A stretch of 64,000 bases of DNA from Bacteroidales bacterium (GTDB taxonomy: Bacteria > Bacteroidota > Bacteroidia > Bacteroidales > UBA1402), in assembly GCA_021373135.1 (NCBI GenBank), contig JAJFTH010000003.1, positions 124,001-188,000 of the forward strand. The letters run 5' to 3'. A program made the translations under genes and the position numbers. Of the stretch, positions 63,775-64,000 are shown piece after piece. The notes under the pieces were generated by a model. It was not told the origin of the DNA. It ran no database searches and saw only the letters and a program-made list of their open reading frames with translations. Positions within the stretch are counted from its first letter, which is position 1, and each line of letters begins with the position of its first letter.

Positions 63775-64000
63775 ATGCAAGACTGGTATCGATTAACTGA
63801 TTTTGAAATTTTATCGGAAATGGGCCAACGGATCAAGGCGTTCCGGATATCGAAAAACCTGACTCAGCAGTCCCTTGCCGATCATTCCGGACTGAACCGG
63901 GGTACCATACGTGACCTGGAAAACGGCAAGCCTTTGAATGTCTTGAGTTTGGTTCAGGTGCTCCGTTCTTTGGAGATGCTTTCCAGACTGAATGACCTTT
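63775..64000 (+). CDS. XRE-family regulator, HipB-like, 3' truncated by the window
   Basis: The frame opens at ATG 63775 and runs to the window end (75 residues). The XRE helix-turn-helix covers about residues 15-60 (GQRIKAFRISKNLTQQSLAD, then HSGLNRGTIRDLENGKPLNV). The N-terminus MQDWYRLTDFEILSEMG and the SLVQVLRSLEMLSRL end are those of antitoxins I associate with HipA-type kinases in Bacteroidetes. HipA would be expected downstream, outside the window. The tandem operator upstream supports autoregulation. Confidence 0.8.
   Translation, partial: MQDWYRLTDFEILSEMGQRIKAFRISKNLTQQSLADHSGLNRGTIRDLENGKPLNVLSLVQVLRSLEMLSRLNDL

Noticed and set aside
1-64000. CRISPR array, prophage or complete insertion sequence
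   Set aside because: No regularly spaced repeats, no integrase, phage structural or transposase gene in any frame; only short IS-like fragments are seen.

Overview
The window is a stretch of chromosome from an anaerobic Bacteroidota bacterium, most likely order Bacteroidales. The evidence is: promoters of the Bacteroides type (TTTG/TTG, 19-20 bp, TAnnTTTG), a complete Bat aerotolerance operon, a SusC/SusD polysaccharide utilisation locus (PUL), a ferredoxin-linked 2-oxoacid oxidoreductase, pyruvate phosphate dikinase, a DUF4465 lipoprotein under a cobalamin riboswitch, and the rpmB-rpmG-DUF4295 cluster. Base composition and codon use look uniform. I see no complete mobile element, prophage or CRISPR array.

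Layout. 1-3.6 kb: the 5' part of rlmD (minus) diverging from ppdK, which ends in a large hairpin built from sequence resembling IS ends. 3.7-5.2 kb: an HU-like gene overlapping a membrane-anchored HU-LysM fusion. 5.3-14.5 kb: moxR, DUF58, a DUF4381-like gene, batA, batB, batC, batD, batE and a PAP2 phosphatase, all on the plus strand. 14.6-18.1 kb: two small poorly known genes, then a membrane protein, a LytS-type kinase and a LytTR response regulator. 18.2-28.2 kb: an alpha-glucan PUL (susC, susD, alkaline phosphatase lipoprotein, GH31, GH13 SusA-like). 28.3-34.3 kb: tRNA-Pro, aspS, nif3-like, zinc-ribbon coiled coil, a lone HsdR_N nuclease, AMP nucleosidase and holA. 34.3-35.2 kb: a long noncoding stretch with inverted repeats and promoter motifs. 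35.2-38.2 kb: an XRE regulator, pyrK-pyrD, trmD. 38.3-43.1 kb (minus): the B12-riboswitch-controlled DUF4465 lipoprotein, then ispE-korDABC. 43.2-52.2 kb: dnaB, tRNA-Arg, and on the minus strand a patatin/outer-membrane-barrel protein, htpG and clpC. 52.4-63.5 kb: gyrA, a TPR protein, then minus-strand usp, rimO, ftsY, a TonB-type receptor and the L28/L33/DUF4295 operon. 63.6-64 kb: the start of a HipB-like antitoxin gene behind two tandem copies of a palindromic operator.

How the genes work together. The PUL encodes the outer-membrane capture pair, a lipoprotein phosphatase and two alpha-glucan hydrolases, next to a LytTR two-component system that is the obvious candidate regulator. A 9-bp direct repeat overlaps the proposed -33 box of susC. 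The phosphatase suggests, by inference only, a phosphorylated alpha-glucan or sugar-phosphate substrate. The Bat operon is one long co-directional unit for envelope or oxidative stress. Most of the rest is housekeeping: translation, DNA replication and topology, pyrimidine, isoprenoid and 2-oxoacid metabolism, and protein quality control.

The items most worth following up are the HU-TM-LysM fusion, the tandem operator at 63.7 kb, the orphan B12-riboswitch DUF4465 gene, the phosphatase-containing PUL with its LytTR-type control, the A19-U56 tRNA-Arg, and the structured noncoding region at 34.3-35.1 kb.
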